Counted from the first letter of the stretch, positions 35,955 to 44,630 are shown. The stretch is DNA of 64,000 nucleotides from an uncultured Lentisphaeria bacterium (GCA_903863035.1 CAIPAT010000107.1:1-64000); one strand, 5' to 3'. Notes: generated from the letters alone by a model not told the origin. Translations and numbers: made by a program.

Positions 35955-36935
35955 CTATGAAGTTTTCGGGCCGTAGAAAATGTTCTTCAGAGATATTTCA
36001 GGGCGGGGCAGGGAACGTCCGGCAATAAAATCTTCAACCAGCTTGAATGGATCCGGGCCTTTCTGCTGATCAATCCAGTAGATGGTACGGCCTTCGCGTT
36101 CCAGTTTCCGGAACCAGATATCCTGGCGTTTGGCGAACTGGCGTATGCTGTACAGAAGTTGATTGCGCATTGTTTCATAATCCAGTTTGCCTTGTAAGTG
36201 CAAGGCTATAAAACGATATTCGAGTCCGAAAAATTCAAGTTTTTCCCAGGATACGCCGCGCTGATGCAGTTGTTTTACTTCCTCTATCATGCCGTTCTTC
36301 AGGCGGCGGTCCAGCCGTTCCTCGATGCGGCGGTGTACTTCCTGACGCGGGAAATAAACGCCGATGACCAGGGGGTCTAGCTTGCAGAAGGAACTTTCAT
36401 CCAGCGCGTTAGTCGTTACCGCGGTCTTCTCAATGGCGCGGAGCAGGCGAAGCCGGTTGTCCCGGTCTTTGAATTCGCAATAAGCTTTTTCATCGTTTTC
36501 TTTTAAAATTTCCAGCAATTCTTCCAGAGTTTTCCCATCCAGGCTTTTGCGCAACTCAGAATCCGGCGGGCCGCCTGGCAGTTCATATTCCGACAGTATG
36601 GCATTCAGGTACATCGGAGTTCCGCCGCACAATACCGGTAAATTGTTTCTCACTGCTATGTCGCTGATTGCTTTCCAGACATCGCGACAGAATTCCATCA
36701 GGTTATATGCATCTTCCGGATTCACCATATCAATAAGATGATAAGGCACCGGCTTACCGTCAAACGCGTATTCTTCAAGGTCTTTACCGGTGCCGATATC
36801 CATGCCGCGGTATACCTGCCGGGAATCAACACTGATGATTTCGCCGCCGAATCTTGACGCAAGTTTTACCGCCAGCGCGGTTTTGCCGGTAGCGGTAGGT
36901 CCGGTGATTACAACAGTCTTCAATCCTTTTCTCAT
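35955..36935 (-). CDS. miaA: tRNA dimethylallyltransferase
   Basis: A 326-residue enzyme that isopentenylates A37 of tRNAs reading UNN codons. The P-loop V-I-T-G-P-T-A-T-G-K-T-A-L (about 9-21), D-S-R-Q-V-Y-R-G-M-D-I-G-T-G-K (about 37-51) and G-G-T-P-M-Y-L-N-A (about 103-111) are diagnostic, as is the late F-A-K-R-Q-D-I-W-F near 268. Length is typical. No Shine-Dalgarno sequence is seen before the ATG. It is divergent from lpxC with a 99-bp AT-rich gap and its stop nearly meets that of the kinase remnant. Confidence 0.96.
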   Translation of the reverse strand: MRKGLKTVVITGPTATGKTALAVKLASRFGGEIISVDSRQVYRGMDIGTGKDLEEYAFDGKPVPYHLIDMVNPEDAYNLMEFCRDVWKAISDIAVRNNLPVLCGGTPMYLNAILSEYELPGGPPDSELRKSLDGKTLEELLEILKENDEKAYCEFKDRDNRLRLLRAIEKTAVTTNALDESSFCKLDPLVIGVYFPRQEVHRRIEERLDRRLKNGMIEEVKQLHQRGVSWEKLEFFGLEYRFIALHLQGKLDYETMRNQLLYSIRQFAKRQDIWFRKLEREGRTIYWIDQQKGPDPFKLVEDFIAGRSLPRPEISLKNIFYGPKTS

Positions 36936-37034
36936 ATTTTTTCGGCTCGAATTTTAATAATAAATTTTATTTTCAGTTTTTTGCGTTATATTATACTTTT
37001 TGAATTTAACAACACTATACATCAGCATAAGCAT

Positions 37035-37868
37035 ATGGAAAAACAAAGAACGTTAAAAGATACAGCTTTTCTTTCGGGGATTGCGCTGCATACCGGTGCC
37101 AGGGCCACTTTGCGGATACTCCCGGCCGCTCCCGATCACGGCATAACTTTCCGGAGAATCGATCTGCCGGAACGCCCAGAAGTCAAAGCGCTTGCGTCAA
37201 ATGTTGTTGATGTGCGCAGGGGAACGACAATTGCATCCGGCAAGGCGGTGGTTTACACCATCGAGCATATCATGTCCGCGCTTCATGTCTGCATGATTGA
37301 CAATGCTGTGGTAGAGATGGACGGGCAGGAACCGCCAATTGCCGATGGCAGCGCATTGCCGTATCTGGAAATGATAATTAAGGCTGGAAACGTCGAGCAG
37401 GATGCGCCTGTTCAGTACTGGACCGCTAAACAAACTATTTTTCTAGAAGAAGGCGAGACTAAGATGGTGCTTGCCCCGTCGGATACGCTGAAGATAAGCT
37501 GTCTGGCATCATTTAAAGGCTGCCCGATTGATCCGCAGTATTTTTCGTTGCAGATTGATCAGAAATCATATTCCGCGCAGATAGCTTCCGCCAGAACATT
37601 CGTTCAGTTTCGCGACCTGGAACAACTGCTGGCGATGGGACTGGTCAAGGGCGGCAGTCTTGACAACGCTGCCATCCTGCATGACGGCGCGATCATCTGC
37701 AAAGAATCGCTGCGCTTCCGTGACGAGATTGTCCGACATAAGATTCTTGATATTGTCGGCGACATTTTCCTTTGCGGTCACCGTGTAAAAGCTAATATTA
37801 TTGCAATTAAGCCGGGACATCCAATGAATGTCAAACTTGCGCTTGAAATGCTTAAACAGATCTCATGA
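37035..37868 (+). CDS. lpxC: UDP-3-O-acyl-N-acetylglucosamine deacetylase
   Basis: A 277-residue zinc hydrolase carrying out the committed step of lipid A synthesis. Key blocks: the N-terminal F-L-S-G-I-A-L-H-T-G, then V-Y-T-I-E-H-I-M-S-A-L with the zinc-ligand His near 79, I-A-D-G-S-A-L-P-Y near 102, and the late R-H-K-I-L-D-I-V-G-D (about 233-242) and K-P-G-H-P-M-N-V-K (about 260-268). Start ATG 37035 gives the normal N-terminus; a frame open further upstream lacks support and neither has a clear ribosome binding site. fabZ follows after 44 bp. Adjacent lpxC and fabZ are the same pair that is fused into one protein in some other phyla. Confidence 0.95.
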   Translation: MEKQRTLKDTAFLSGIALHTGARATLRILPAAPDHGITFRRIDLPERPEVKALASNVVDVRRGTTIASGKAVVYTIEHIMSALHVCMIDNAVVEMDGQEPPIADGSALPYLEMIIKAGNVEQDAPVQYWTAKQTIFLEEGETKMVLAPSDTLKISCLASFKGCPIDPQYFSLQIDQKSYSAQIASARTFVQFRDLEQLLAMGLVKGGSLDNAAILHDGAIICKESLRFRDEIVRHKILDIVGDIFLCGHRVKANIIAIKPGHPMNVKLALEMLKQIS

Positions 37869-37912
37869 GCACTAAGAAAATTTATTAATAACATAATTTA
37901 TGGAGAGGGAAA

Positions 37913-38836
37913 ATGATCGGTAAAATTTTAGGACTGAAAGAAATAAGAGAAATTCTACCCTATCGCTATCCGATGCTGATGCTTGACCGGGCTGTCGCCG
38001 AAAGCGAAACTAAATATGTCGGAGTAAAGAACATCAGCATGAATGAGTTGTATTTTCAGGGGCATTTTCCGAACCATCCGATTATGCCGGGAGTGCTCCA
38101 GGTTGAAGCCATGAAACAACTGGCCCAGATTGCGGTACAGAAAAAACTCGATCCCTCCGGCAAAAATGATGTTTATATGAAAATTGTTGAGCGGGTTAAA
38201 TTCCGCAAACCTAATTTTCCCGGCGACCGCTTGAAAATTGATGTTGAAGTCGAATCTGTAACAGATACTGAAGCCATTATAACTGCCAGTACCAGCAATA
38301 ATTCCGGTCTTACCTGCCAGGCGAAGATCACGTTAGGTGTCCGCCACAGACAATATCCGGATGCCATGCCGCCGCTTTTCAATGAATATGATAAAGCCGC
38401 GAGTACCGCCAAAGATATCAATGAGATAATGTCGATCGTTCCACACCGCTATCCGTTTTTATTAATTGACAATATCGTTAAAATTGAAGGCGATCACATC
38501 GTCGCGATTAAAAATACTACGGCAAATGAAGAGATTTACTGCGGCTATACTCCTGATTACGCAGTGCTTCCTGAATCTTTGCAATGCGAGATTATCGCTC
38601 AGGCCGGTTGTGCTTGTGTGCTTTCCCGTCCGGAAAATAAGGGAAAACTTGGATATTTCATGTCCATTGACCGCGCCGAAGCGTTCCATCCGATTTTTCC
38701 AGGAGACCAGATGGTTTGCGAGCTCGATATTCCGCCTGGCCAGTCCCGTTTCGGCAAGGGTACCGGCAATATCAAAGTTGGCGATAAAATAGTTTTTGCT
38801 ATTACTTTGATGTTTGCCATCGTAGATCCGGCCTGA
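37913..38836 (+). CDS. fabZ: FabZ-type (3R)-hydroxyacyl-ACP dehydratase with two hotdog domains
   Basis: A 307-residue protein, about twice the usual FabZ length (about 145). Domain 1 (about 5-145) has I-L-P-Y-R-Y-P-M-L-M-L-D-R, then Q-G-H-F-P-N-H-P-I-M-P-G-V-L-Q-V-E-A-M, so the catalytic His and Glu are present. Domain 2 (about 163-305) begins I-V-P-H-R-Y-P-F-L-L-I-D but replaces the G-H-F-P block with C-G-Y-T-P; a Glu remains in L-Q-C-E-I-I-A-Q. Domain 2 is therefore probably inactive or altered. The enzyme dehydrates 3-hydroxyacyl-ACP in fatty acid synthesis. A strong GGAGAGG site precedes the ATG. It stands just after lpxC, and the two would compete for 3-hydroxyacyl flux. Confidence 0.92.
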   Translation: MIGKILGLKEIREILPYRYPMLMLDRAVAESETKYVGVKNISMNELYFQGHFPNHPIMPGVLQVEAMKQLAQIAVQKKLDPSGKNDVYMKIVERVKFRKPNFPGDRLKIDVEVESVTDTEAIITASTSNNSGLTCQAKITLGVRHRQYPDAMPPLFNEYDKAASTAKDINEIMSIVPHRYPFLLIDNIVKIEGDHIVAIKNTTANEEIYCGYTPDYAVLPESLQCEIIAQAGCACVLSRPENKGKLGYFMSIDRAEAFHPIFPGDQMVCELDIPPGQSRFGKGTGNIKVGDKIVFAITLMFAIVDPA

Positions 38837-39442
38837 TTACATTCAGTAAAAAGTATGACTTGTTAGTCTCGTCCGACACGGATGCCGCTCCGTGCTCAGC
38901 AGTTTGCCGTGTGCTTTTTTTTGGGGTCTTTACTGGAATTGGTTTTAAAAGAATATCCAATATCCAACAAGGAATATCCAACTGATGAAGGAAAGGCGAA
39001 ATACAAAAGACAATCATAGCGGTTGCGATCTGCAAGACCATTTCATAAATATTGATTCAACCTTCAACCAGGTTCCCGGCAGCGGATGGTATTTGAACCG
39101 TATTCGATTCCGGCAGGGCGCTGGCCTTATATTCTGAAGGCTGTTCATCAAATTCCGCTTCCCGCCGCCGGCCGTCAAAAGACCGGGGATTCAGATGTTT
39201 ATGCCGGCAATACTTCTCCACCGGGCAAACCGCTGCTCCGGAAGTCTGCATATTACCTTCCGCCGGTAATCGTAGCTTCTCTGATCCATTGGAGGAAATT
39301 TAGCATTCAAATCGCCGGAAGCTTACGAATGTCTTAAATTATTGCGAATGGCAGCAAACAGTTCGCATAATTGAATTTTATGAAACTGGAGATATTCTTA
39401 TAACAGCCGAGTGTATTGAGCAATTTTAAGGGAGATATGCAA
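38837..39442. other. Intergenic region with a candidate terminator and worn sequence
   Basis: A terminator-like hairpin (ACACGG 38876-38881 with CCGTGT 38907-38912, followed by eight Ts at 38915-38922) closes the lpxC-fabZ unit. From about 39040 to 39340 the base composition turns GC-richer and open frames run on both strands, suggesting a decayed coding fragment, but none shows a known motif or start signal. No functional gene is supported. Confidence 0.5.
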
Positions 39443-40060
39443 ATGCGTAATTTATTGAGAGTTGTTCCGCTGTTGCTGCTGGGAATTGCCGCCGGATGTA
39501 TCATTTATTCAATTAATCCATTCTGCACAAAAGGTAAAATATTGGAACTGAAAGAAGTTGGCGGTTACTGGAAGCTGAATGTTTCTGCTGGTGAAGATGT
39601 TTCCAAAAGTGACATAACTCCCTGGAAAATTACAGATAATACGTTAATCACTTACGATAAAAACAATAAGCGGTCTGATTTTAATATCGTTTTTTTTAAG
39701 TTGAAAGACCAGTTGTTGGCGGATATTACCGCCACATTCCCACAGAACAATGAGTATTGGAATGTCACCGTTCTGCCGATGCATGTTTTGTTGAAAGTTG
39801 AGCTTGGCGGCGAGAATATGGTTTTTGTTCCGCTCAATATGGAGTGGTTCAACAAGGCTGACAATGAAAAGGTCAAGGCATTGAAAAGCATGGCTTATGA
39901 CGGCAACGACAAAACGAGAATTTATACCAATTCCCCTGCTGAATGGGAATTTTTTCTGGAAAATAATCTGAATACACCGGAACTGTTCAATGATAAACAG
40001 AAGTTTGTCCTGCAGAAAATAGTTGCGGTGCCAACCGCGGCCGCCGCAGAAAAAAAGTAA
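39443..40060 (+). CDS. Lipoprotein-like or membrane-anchored protein of unknown function
   Basis: A 205-residue protein with a short basic start, a hydrophobic stretch (V-V-P-L-L-L-L-G-I-A-A-G-C) and a Cys at residue 18 that could be a lipobox (A-A-G-C, weak), otherwise a signal anchor. The remaining domain (about 35-195) is a probable beta-rich module with G-G-Y-W-K-L-N-V and L-L-K-V-E-L-G-G-E-N-M-V-F-V-P-L. No family is recognised. ATG 39443 is chosen because AAGGGAG lies 8 nt upstream; ATG 39437 would leave too little space. It converges on the marC gene with 20 bp between stops. Confidence 0.65.
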   Translation: MRNLLRVVPLLLLGIAAGCIIYSINPFCTKGKILELKEVGGYWKLNVSAGEDVSKSDITPWKITDNTLITYDKNNKRSDFNIVFFKLKDQLLADITATFPQNNEYWNVTVLPMHVLLKVELGGENMVFVPLNMEWFNKADNEKVKALKSMAYDGNDKTRIYTNSPAEWEFFLENNLNTPELFNDKQKFVLQKIVAVPTAAAAEKK

Positions 40061-40080
40061 GTTTCTGCGGATTAATTCAT

Positions 40081-40686
40081 TCACTGGAAAAATGCGCTTT
40101 TGATTCCTTTAACCAGCATTTCAATGGCCAGTGCGGTAAGCAGCAGCCCCATCAGTGATTCTGAGGCATCGAGTATTTTGTGTCCTAAAACGCGGGAAAG
40201 CATCTTGGAGAACATCAATATAATGGTTGACAGGCACCACGCGATAGCCAGCGCGATAAAGCAGTCTATCAAAGACGCATCTGCTCTGCCCCTCACCAGA
40301 ATTATAGTTGCGACGGCGGATGGGCCGGCAATCATTGGCACTGCCAGCGGAACTATAAACGGTTCTTCCCGTTTTTTATCCTCGTTATTGTCAATTGCCG
40401 GACTGAAAATAGGCAGACAGAAGATCATCTGAAGAGCGATTAAAAAAAGTATTATTCCCCCTGCGATACCCAGCGATGCCTGGGAAATCTGCAATATGCC
40501 GAGAATATCTTTCCCAACCAGCATAAATATCGTCAGTACAACCAGCGCAATAACTGATTCCCTGAAAATGATTTTTAAATACCGTTCAGACGGTGCTTTT
40601 TTTAACGAACTGATGAAAAACGGCAGATTGCCAAGCGGGTCCATTACCAGGAAAAACAGCAATGCAGTTGAAAATATAAATTCCAT
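40081..40686 (-). CDS. MarC-family inner-membrane protein
   Basis: A 201-residue protein with six predicted membrane segments, matching the MarC/UPF0056 family. The signature F-L-V-M-D-P-L-G-N-L-P-F-F occurs near residues 12-24, and the middle segment A-V-P-M-I-A-G-P-S-A-V-A-T near 114-126 is also family-like. The family's function is unsettled; the old link to multidrug resistance has not held up. It is monocistronic, with its ATG preceded by a weak GGAGT. Confidence 0.88.
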   Translation of the reverse strand: MEFIFSTALLFFLVMDPLGNLPFFISSLKKAPSERYLKIIFRESVIALVVLTIFMLVGKDILGILQISQASLGIAGGIILFLIALQMIFCLPIFSPAIDNNEDKKREEPFIVPLAVPMIAGPSAVATIILVRGRADASLIDCFIALAIAWCLSTIILMFSKMLSRVLGHKILDASESLMGLLLTALAIEMLVKGIKSAFFQ

Positions 40687-40754
40687 TTAATACTCCAGAT
40701 ACGAGTTTACGTTAAATACAATATAACCATGTTCCAAAGATAAAAAAGTAAAAT

Positions 40755-41303
40755 TTACCCGGGCAGTGAATTAATCCAGGCTTCGGTGCTTAATACCTGG
40801 CTGAAACGCATGGACTGAGTGACCAGAATCGCCCGGTGCAGTTCTTCGGCGGTGACGTGTCCGGCTGAATTGGAGAAATCCCGCGTACCGGTGGCATCAG
40901 CGAGAAATTCTACTTTGAAACCGAGATGAAACGCCTGCCGGGCGGTAGTATCGCAACACATTTGGGTCATATAACCGCAGATGGCGATGGTATCTATGGC
41001 GTGCTCCAGCAGATATTTTTCCAGAATCGTGCCGGTAAAGCTGCCGGGATAGTTTTTCTCCAGCAGCAGATTGAATTTGCGGCGGGTTATTTCCGGATGA
41101 AGCTCCCATGTGGGGCTGTTTTTTGCGAAAATATTAGCATCAGCCTGTAAGACCGTATGCTGGATGCAGATTGTTTGAATTGAGCTTGCCGCGGCATCAA
41201 TGGCTTTAAGAATGTTTTGAAAGCTGTCTGCGGGATGAGTAACTGGCAGTTTTCCAGTGAAATATTCATTTTGAACGTCGATTACTAATAAAGCTCTTTT
41301 CAT
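40755..41303 (-). CDS. Isochorismatase-like cysteine hydrolase
   Basis: A 182-residue protein with the isochorismatase fold. The catalytic triad is visible: Asp in L-L-V-I-D-V-Q-N (about 5-12), Lys in [10 protein letters not shown] (about 81-90) and Cys in [12 protein letters not shown] (about 113-124). The family includes nicotinamidases, ureidoacrylate hydrolases and similar amidases; the substrate is not evident from residues around the site. Start ATG has AGAGGT 6 nt upstream. A small open frame of uncertain reality ends 13 bp upstream on the same strand. Confidence 0.88.
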   Translation of the reverse strand: MKRALLVIDVQNEYFTGKLPVTHPADSFQNILKAIDAAASSIQTICIQHTVLQADANIFAKNSPTWELHPEITRRKFNLLLEKNYPGSFTGTILEKYLLEHAIDTIAICGYMTQMCCDTTARQAFHLGFKVEFLADATGTRDFSNSAGHVTAEELHRAILVTQSMRFSQVLSTEAWINSLPG

Positions 41304-41316
41304 GATATACCTCTAA

Positions 41317-41520
41317 TTAAATATTTTGAGGAAATATAAGCTGTTCCTGGTGATATGACAAATAGTCATTGTAATATTTAACAGCCCTGGCGATTCCTTT
41401 TGTCTGATCTTTTGAAATCTTTGCTTTATGGCCTGAAATAATTAACTTCACGCGCAAGCTGATCATTGCCGAGCCAGAAGCAGCTTCACCACCCGCTAGA
41501 AATATGTTTTTTAAAGCCAT
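41317..41520 (-). CDS. Possible small protein of unknown function
   Basis: A 67-codon frame starting at ATG 41520 (M-A-L-K-N-I-F-L-A-G-G) and ending Q-E-Q-L-I-F-P-Q-N-I. It is basic, with a Q-T-K-G-I-A-R-A-V-K-Y-Y-N-D-Y stretch, and has no known motif. A longer reading would begin at TTG 41544. The ribosome binding site is poor (AGGT). Its placement 13 bp before the isochorismatase-like gene is the main support; it may also be a fragment. Confidence 0.3.
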   Translation of the reverse strand: MALKNIFLAGGEAASGSAMISLRVKLIISGHKAKISKDQTKGIARAVKYYNDYLSYHQEQLIFPQNI

Positions 41521-41582
41521 TTTACCTGTTTCATATATAGCCAATTTTAAAATTATTGGTTTTTCCTTGAAAGGAGTCGAAC

Positions 41583-41720
41583 ATGAAATTCAACGAGCTT
41601 CTCAAGCCGATACGGAGCGAGCAACTCTATGGAAAAACGTGTTCTAACAAAGTTTATCACGGGAACTTTGCGCTTTCAAACACACTCCAGCGCCCAGCCT
41701 TCGCGAGTCTCTTTAATTAA
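41583..41720 (+). pseudogene. Short truncated frame with a strong ribosome binding site, next to the repeat array
   Basis: AAAGGAG stands 6 nt before ATG 41583. The 45-residue product begins M-K-F-N-E-L-L-K-P-I-R-S-E-Q-L-Y-G and ends at TAA 41718-41720, just as worn units of the 53-bp repeat begin. The strong initiation signal with such a short product suggests the 5' end of a gene whose body was lost. I do not recognise the N-terminus. It may instead be a genuine small protein. Confidence 0.3.
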
Positions 41721-41885
41721 TATCATTTTAGAGAGCCATTGAGCACAACGTGTTTCAGGATTTATAAGATTTTCAAACAACATCTTCAGTTAATGATTCC
41801 GTTAACTGACAATATTTCAGACTGGACATTTTATACTCACATTCCGGATACCTTGGCAATAATGGTTCCGGCGCTTTTCAAAAAC

Positions 41886-42479
41886 CACTCCGAGATATTG
41901 GAGTCCAGTTGAACATAATGTTTTACCTTTTCCATAAACACTCCGAGTCCTTGGATAGTGGTTGAGCATAACAAGTTTCCAGATTCCCAACTTTCCACTT
42001 TTCTTGCTTTTCTCGCTTGTCTCGCTTTTTCACACTCCGAGATATTGGAGTCCAGTCGAGCACGATGTTTTTCGCTTTTCATAACCACTCCGAGATATTG
42101 GAGTCCAGTTGAGCACGATGTTTTTCGCTTTTCATAACCACTCCGAGATATTGGAGTCCAGTTGAGCACGATGGTTTTCACTTTTCATAACCACTCCGAG
42201 ATATTGGAGTCCAGTTGAGCACGATGGTTTTCACTTTTCATAACCACTCCGAGATATTGGAGTCCAGTTGAGCACGATGTTTTTCGCTTTTCATAACCAC
42301 TCCGAGATATTGGAGTCCAGTTGAACATAATGTTTTACCTTTTTCATAAACACTCCGAGTCCTTGGATAGTGGTTGAGCATAACACGTTTCCAGATTCCC
42401 AACTTTCCACTTTTCTCGCTTTTTCACACTCCGAGATATTGGAGTCCAGTTGACCACGATGTTTTTCGCTTTCCATAAA
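41886..42479. repeat. 53-bp tandem repeat array (minisatellite) with higher-order structure
   Basis: Ten unit starts (CACTCCGAG) fall at 41886, 41939, 42033, 42086, 42139, 42192, 42245, 42298, 42351 and 42427. Seven spacings are exactly 53 bp; two units are longer variants (94 and 76 bp) that carry an inserted GATTCCCAACTTTCC-type segment. A 147-bp block (41886-42032) recurs in shorter form at 42298-42426, so the array has higher-order repetition. Worn units flank it (about 41724, about 41838 and 42480-42520). Each unit has an imperfect palindrome CTCCGAGATATTGGAG and the conserved GTCCAGTTGAGCAC. The stretch between conserved parts is itself repeated, so this is not CRISPR. Stops recur about every three units on the minus strand, so it is not coding. 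Confidence 0.92.
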
Positions 42480-43334
42480 CAACTCAAATTTAGAGACCCG
42501 TTGAAAAGTATCATTTTTTATTTTTTCAATTTTACCGCTTAAACTTTAGAACTTCTTGACCACTGGTCTTTACATATATAGTAGATTAGTCAACTGAAGC
42601 ACGCAATCAAGCTCAATAACAGCGAAAATCCAAGGCAGCCGCAGCCGGCTTGAAAGCGAACGCGGAACTCCGGCATTCCTGCACAATCTGCTGGCGTTAT
42701 CCGGCACCGATGAGAAGCACACCGCGAGCGTGGAGGCCATGAACTATCTGAAGAAAAACATGCAGCCTGCCGGAGTCATGGAGGAACTGCCAGGTCAGCT
42801 GCTGCTGCAAATCGCCCACATGCTGCATCAATTGATGGTTAAAAGCGATCTGTTCAGCAAACTTCAGAGAAAATTCATCTTGCTTGAAACTCAAGCATGG
42901 CCGGAGAAAACAAAAATCCCGCTGGCGGCCATGGCGGATGGCGGCTACCACGCTGCAACACTTTCGCACCGTCAAAGACTTTGTCAAACGGCTGGCCGAA
43001 TCGTTCCGCAACCAAATCTTTTCCGACTTGGCAACCAATCCGGAGGCGTTCGGCAAAATTCAGATCAGATTCAATTCAGACTGATTTCCGCGTCTCGCAG
43101 TTATCCGGATCTTCCCTCCTCGTTATAATCGCAGCTTGATGAAGGCACTATGCGCCGTACCTGATTGTCGGCAGATTTCCGGATCAATGCAAGCCGGACT
43201 GGCAGATTATAAAATTTCAATCCTGATTCTTTGTCGCTGTCTTGACGCCGGTGAAATTTGCTTTCCCATTGTATACACTATATATTCCTGTAGCAACGCT
43301 GTGCGTAGTACTCAACAAAAAAGGACGGGGGAAT
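42480..43334 (+). pseudogene. Decayed coding sequence of unknown family, with non-coding flanks
   Basis: From about 42625 one frame reads L-E-S-E-R-G-T-P-A-F-L-H-N-L-L-A-L-S-G-T, then E-A-M-N-Y-L-K-K-N-M-Q-P-A-G and L-L-L-Q-I-A-H-M-L-H-Q-L-M-V-K-S-D. It loses sense near 42900, where another frame takes over with F-R-T-V-K-D-F-V-K-R-L-A-E-S-F, ending E-A-F-G-K-I-Q-I-R-F before TGA 43084. Together they look like one frameshifted gene of about 150 codons. The final block resembles the end of some transposases, but this is not firm. The rest, 43085-43334, shows no gene. Confidence 0.4.
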
Positions 43335-43772
43335 ATGGGAAAGTTATTTGCTGCGATCGGTATTTTTATCGGAATTTGCGTTCTTGGCGGCCCCCTGTGT
43401 GCGGCTGAACAAACGGCAATTAGTGAGGCTTCGGCTGTTGCGACGCAACCAGCGGTGACACCATCGCAAAAAGCGGAACCGCAATACGAGAGTCTTAACA
43501 ACCCTGTATTATGTTTCGGCAGAGGGATTGTCAATGTGTCCACCTGCTGGCTGGAGATTCCGCGCTGCGTCATTTACGACAATGCAGCAATTCCTTTTTT
43601 CGGTGTGATCGTGGGTATTCCGGAAGGCGCTCTCTTCACTGTCGCCAGAGCGTTAACCGGGGTGGCTGATATCGTCTCTTTCGGTTTTATCGGCAATGCA
43701 ATGTACGGACGGAGTTATCCCGATTTCATATGGGATGCCAACTGGATGCTGCCGGAAAAGAACAAGAAGTAA
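43335..43772 (+). CDS. TIGR04073-like exosortase-system-associated secreted protein
   Basis: A 145-residue protein with a signal peptide (A-I-G-I-F-I-G-I-C-V-L-G-G-P-L-C-A, cleavage about residue 23). The mature part has F-G-R-G-I-V-N-V-S-T-C-W-L-E-I-P (about 59-74), then G-V-I-V-G-I-P-E-G and A-R-A-L-T-G-V-A-D-I-V-S-F, ending in Y-P-D-F-I-W-D-A-N-W. The order 'L-G-R-G-x-x-N-x-x-T-G-x-x-E-x-P ... G-x-x-x-G ... x-x-G-x-x-[DE]-x-x-x-F' matches the TIGR04073 family, often found in genomes with exosortase. No exosortase gene lies in this window. The start is chosen for GGACGGGGG 5-9 nt upstream. Role unknown. Confidence 0.72.
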   Translation: MGKLFAAIGIFIGICVLGGPLCAAEQTAISEASAVATQPAVTPSQKAEPQYESLNNPVLCFGRGIVNVSTCWLEIPRCVIYDNAAIPFFGVIVGIPEGALFTVARALTGVADIVSFGFIGNAMYGRSYPDFIWDANWMLPEKNKK

Positions 43773-43805
43773 AGGTCGGTTATACAAATATACGAACTTT
43801 AGAAT

Positions 43806-44630
43806 TCATGGTCTTAAGCGTATTTGTATGACGTGCCTTTTGAATTCAGACGGAGATCCTCCGGTTACTTTTTTAAAGTAATTAGAAAAGTAATATTGAT
43901 CGGAAAATTGCAGTTTGCCGGCTATTTCCTTGATTGGCATAGTGGAATGGATGAGCATAAGTTTGGCATGGTCAATTCTTTTTTTCATCAGGTAATCATA
44001 GGGGGTACTGCCGGTGTATTTTTTGAACAGCCGGATCAGATGGGGCTTTGAACGACTTACCTGCTGGCATATTTCGTCCAGATTGACTTTGCGTTCGGTA
44101 TTTTCGTCAAGATACTTCTTCAGTATGTTGATCTCTTCCGGCATTTGCCAGTATCTGGCATAAATCATTTCGTATAAATCCATTACAAACTGGTGAAACA
44201 ATACCGACCCCCGCAAATCTTTATCCGGCGCCGATGATGAACAAAGTGACATGATTTCAGTAAAGTAGTGAAATATTGAACTGCAATTTTCGACAAAATA
44301 GATTTGATCCACTCCGTATATTTTCAACAGTTGCTCCATCAGCGGGCCGTCAGCTATGAAAAATATCTTCTGCCATGGAGATCGTGGATTGGGCCAATAG
44401 CGATGCTTCTGGTGTTTATGCAGAAAATATATGCTGTCTTTTTTTAGAAGTGATACTTTGCCGGCGCATTCCAAATAACCTTCGCCTTCGGTAATATACT
44501 CAATCGTGCAGTATTCATAATTGATGCGTTCAATGGCCGGAGTCCTGGCGTCAGCATTGCCGTAATTAGCAAAGAGCAATTGAAAAGGAAATTTTTCTGT
44601 CAGTTCTTTTATTGTCTGTTTATTGTCCAT
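43806..44630 (-). CDS. AraC-family transcriptional regulator
   Basis: A 274-residue regulator with an N-terminal cupin-like ligand domain (about 20-130, including E-Y-I-T-E-G-E-G-Y-L-E) and a C-terminal pair of helix-turn-helix motifs. These are V-N-L-D-E-I-C-Q-Q-V-S-R-S-K-P-H-L-I-R and M-P-I-K-E-I-A-G-K-L-Q-F-S-D-Q-Y-Y-F-S-N, followed by G-G-S-P-S-E-F-K. The start is set at ATG 44630; a TTG further upstream (44639) is less likely. It is divergent from the Gfo/Idh/MocA oxidoreductase across 159 bp with repeated TTACATT motifs, so regulation of that gene and of itself is likely, probably in response to a sugar. Confidence 0.9.
   Translation of the reverse strand: MDNKQTIKELTEKFPFQLLFANYGNADARTPAIERINYEYCTIEYITEGEGYLECAGKVSLLKKDSIYFLHKHQKHRYWPNPRSPWQKIFFIADGPLMEQLLKIYGVDQIYFVENCSSIFHYFTEIMSLCSSSAPDKDLRGSVLFHQFVMDLYEMIYARYWQMPEEINILKKYLDENTERKVNLDEICQQVSRSKPHLIRLFKKYTGSTPYDYLMKKRIDHAKLMLIHSTMPIKEIAGKLQFSDQYYFSNYFKKVTGGSPSEFKRHVIQIRLRP

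Noticed and set aside
39057-39337. Opposed open frames of 64 and 83 codons
   Set aside because: Neither has a recognised motif or convincing ribosome binding site, and they overlap each other; at most they are a decayed fragment.
41886-42479. CRISPR array
   Set aside because: The intervals between the conserved parts are themselves repeated, so there are no unique spacers, and no cas genes are near.
41886-42479. Integron attC sites
   Set aside because: GTTGAGC fits the 3' core motif, but the matching RYYYAAC partner and the long imperfect stem are missing, cassettes are absent and no integrase is present.
41837-42482. Minus-strand proteins made from the 53-bp repeat
   Set aside because: 53 is not a multiple of 3, so the frame rotates and stop codons recur about every three units; there is no ribosome binding site.
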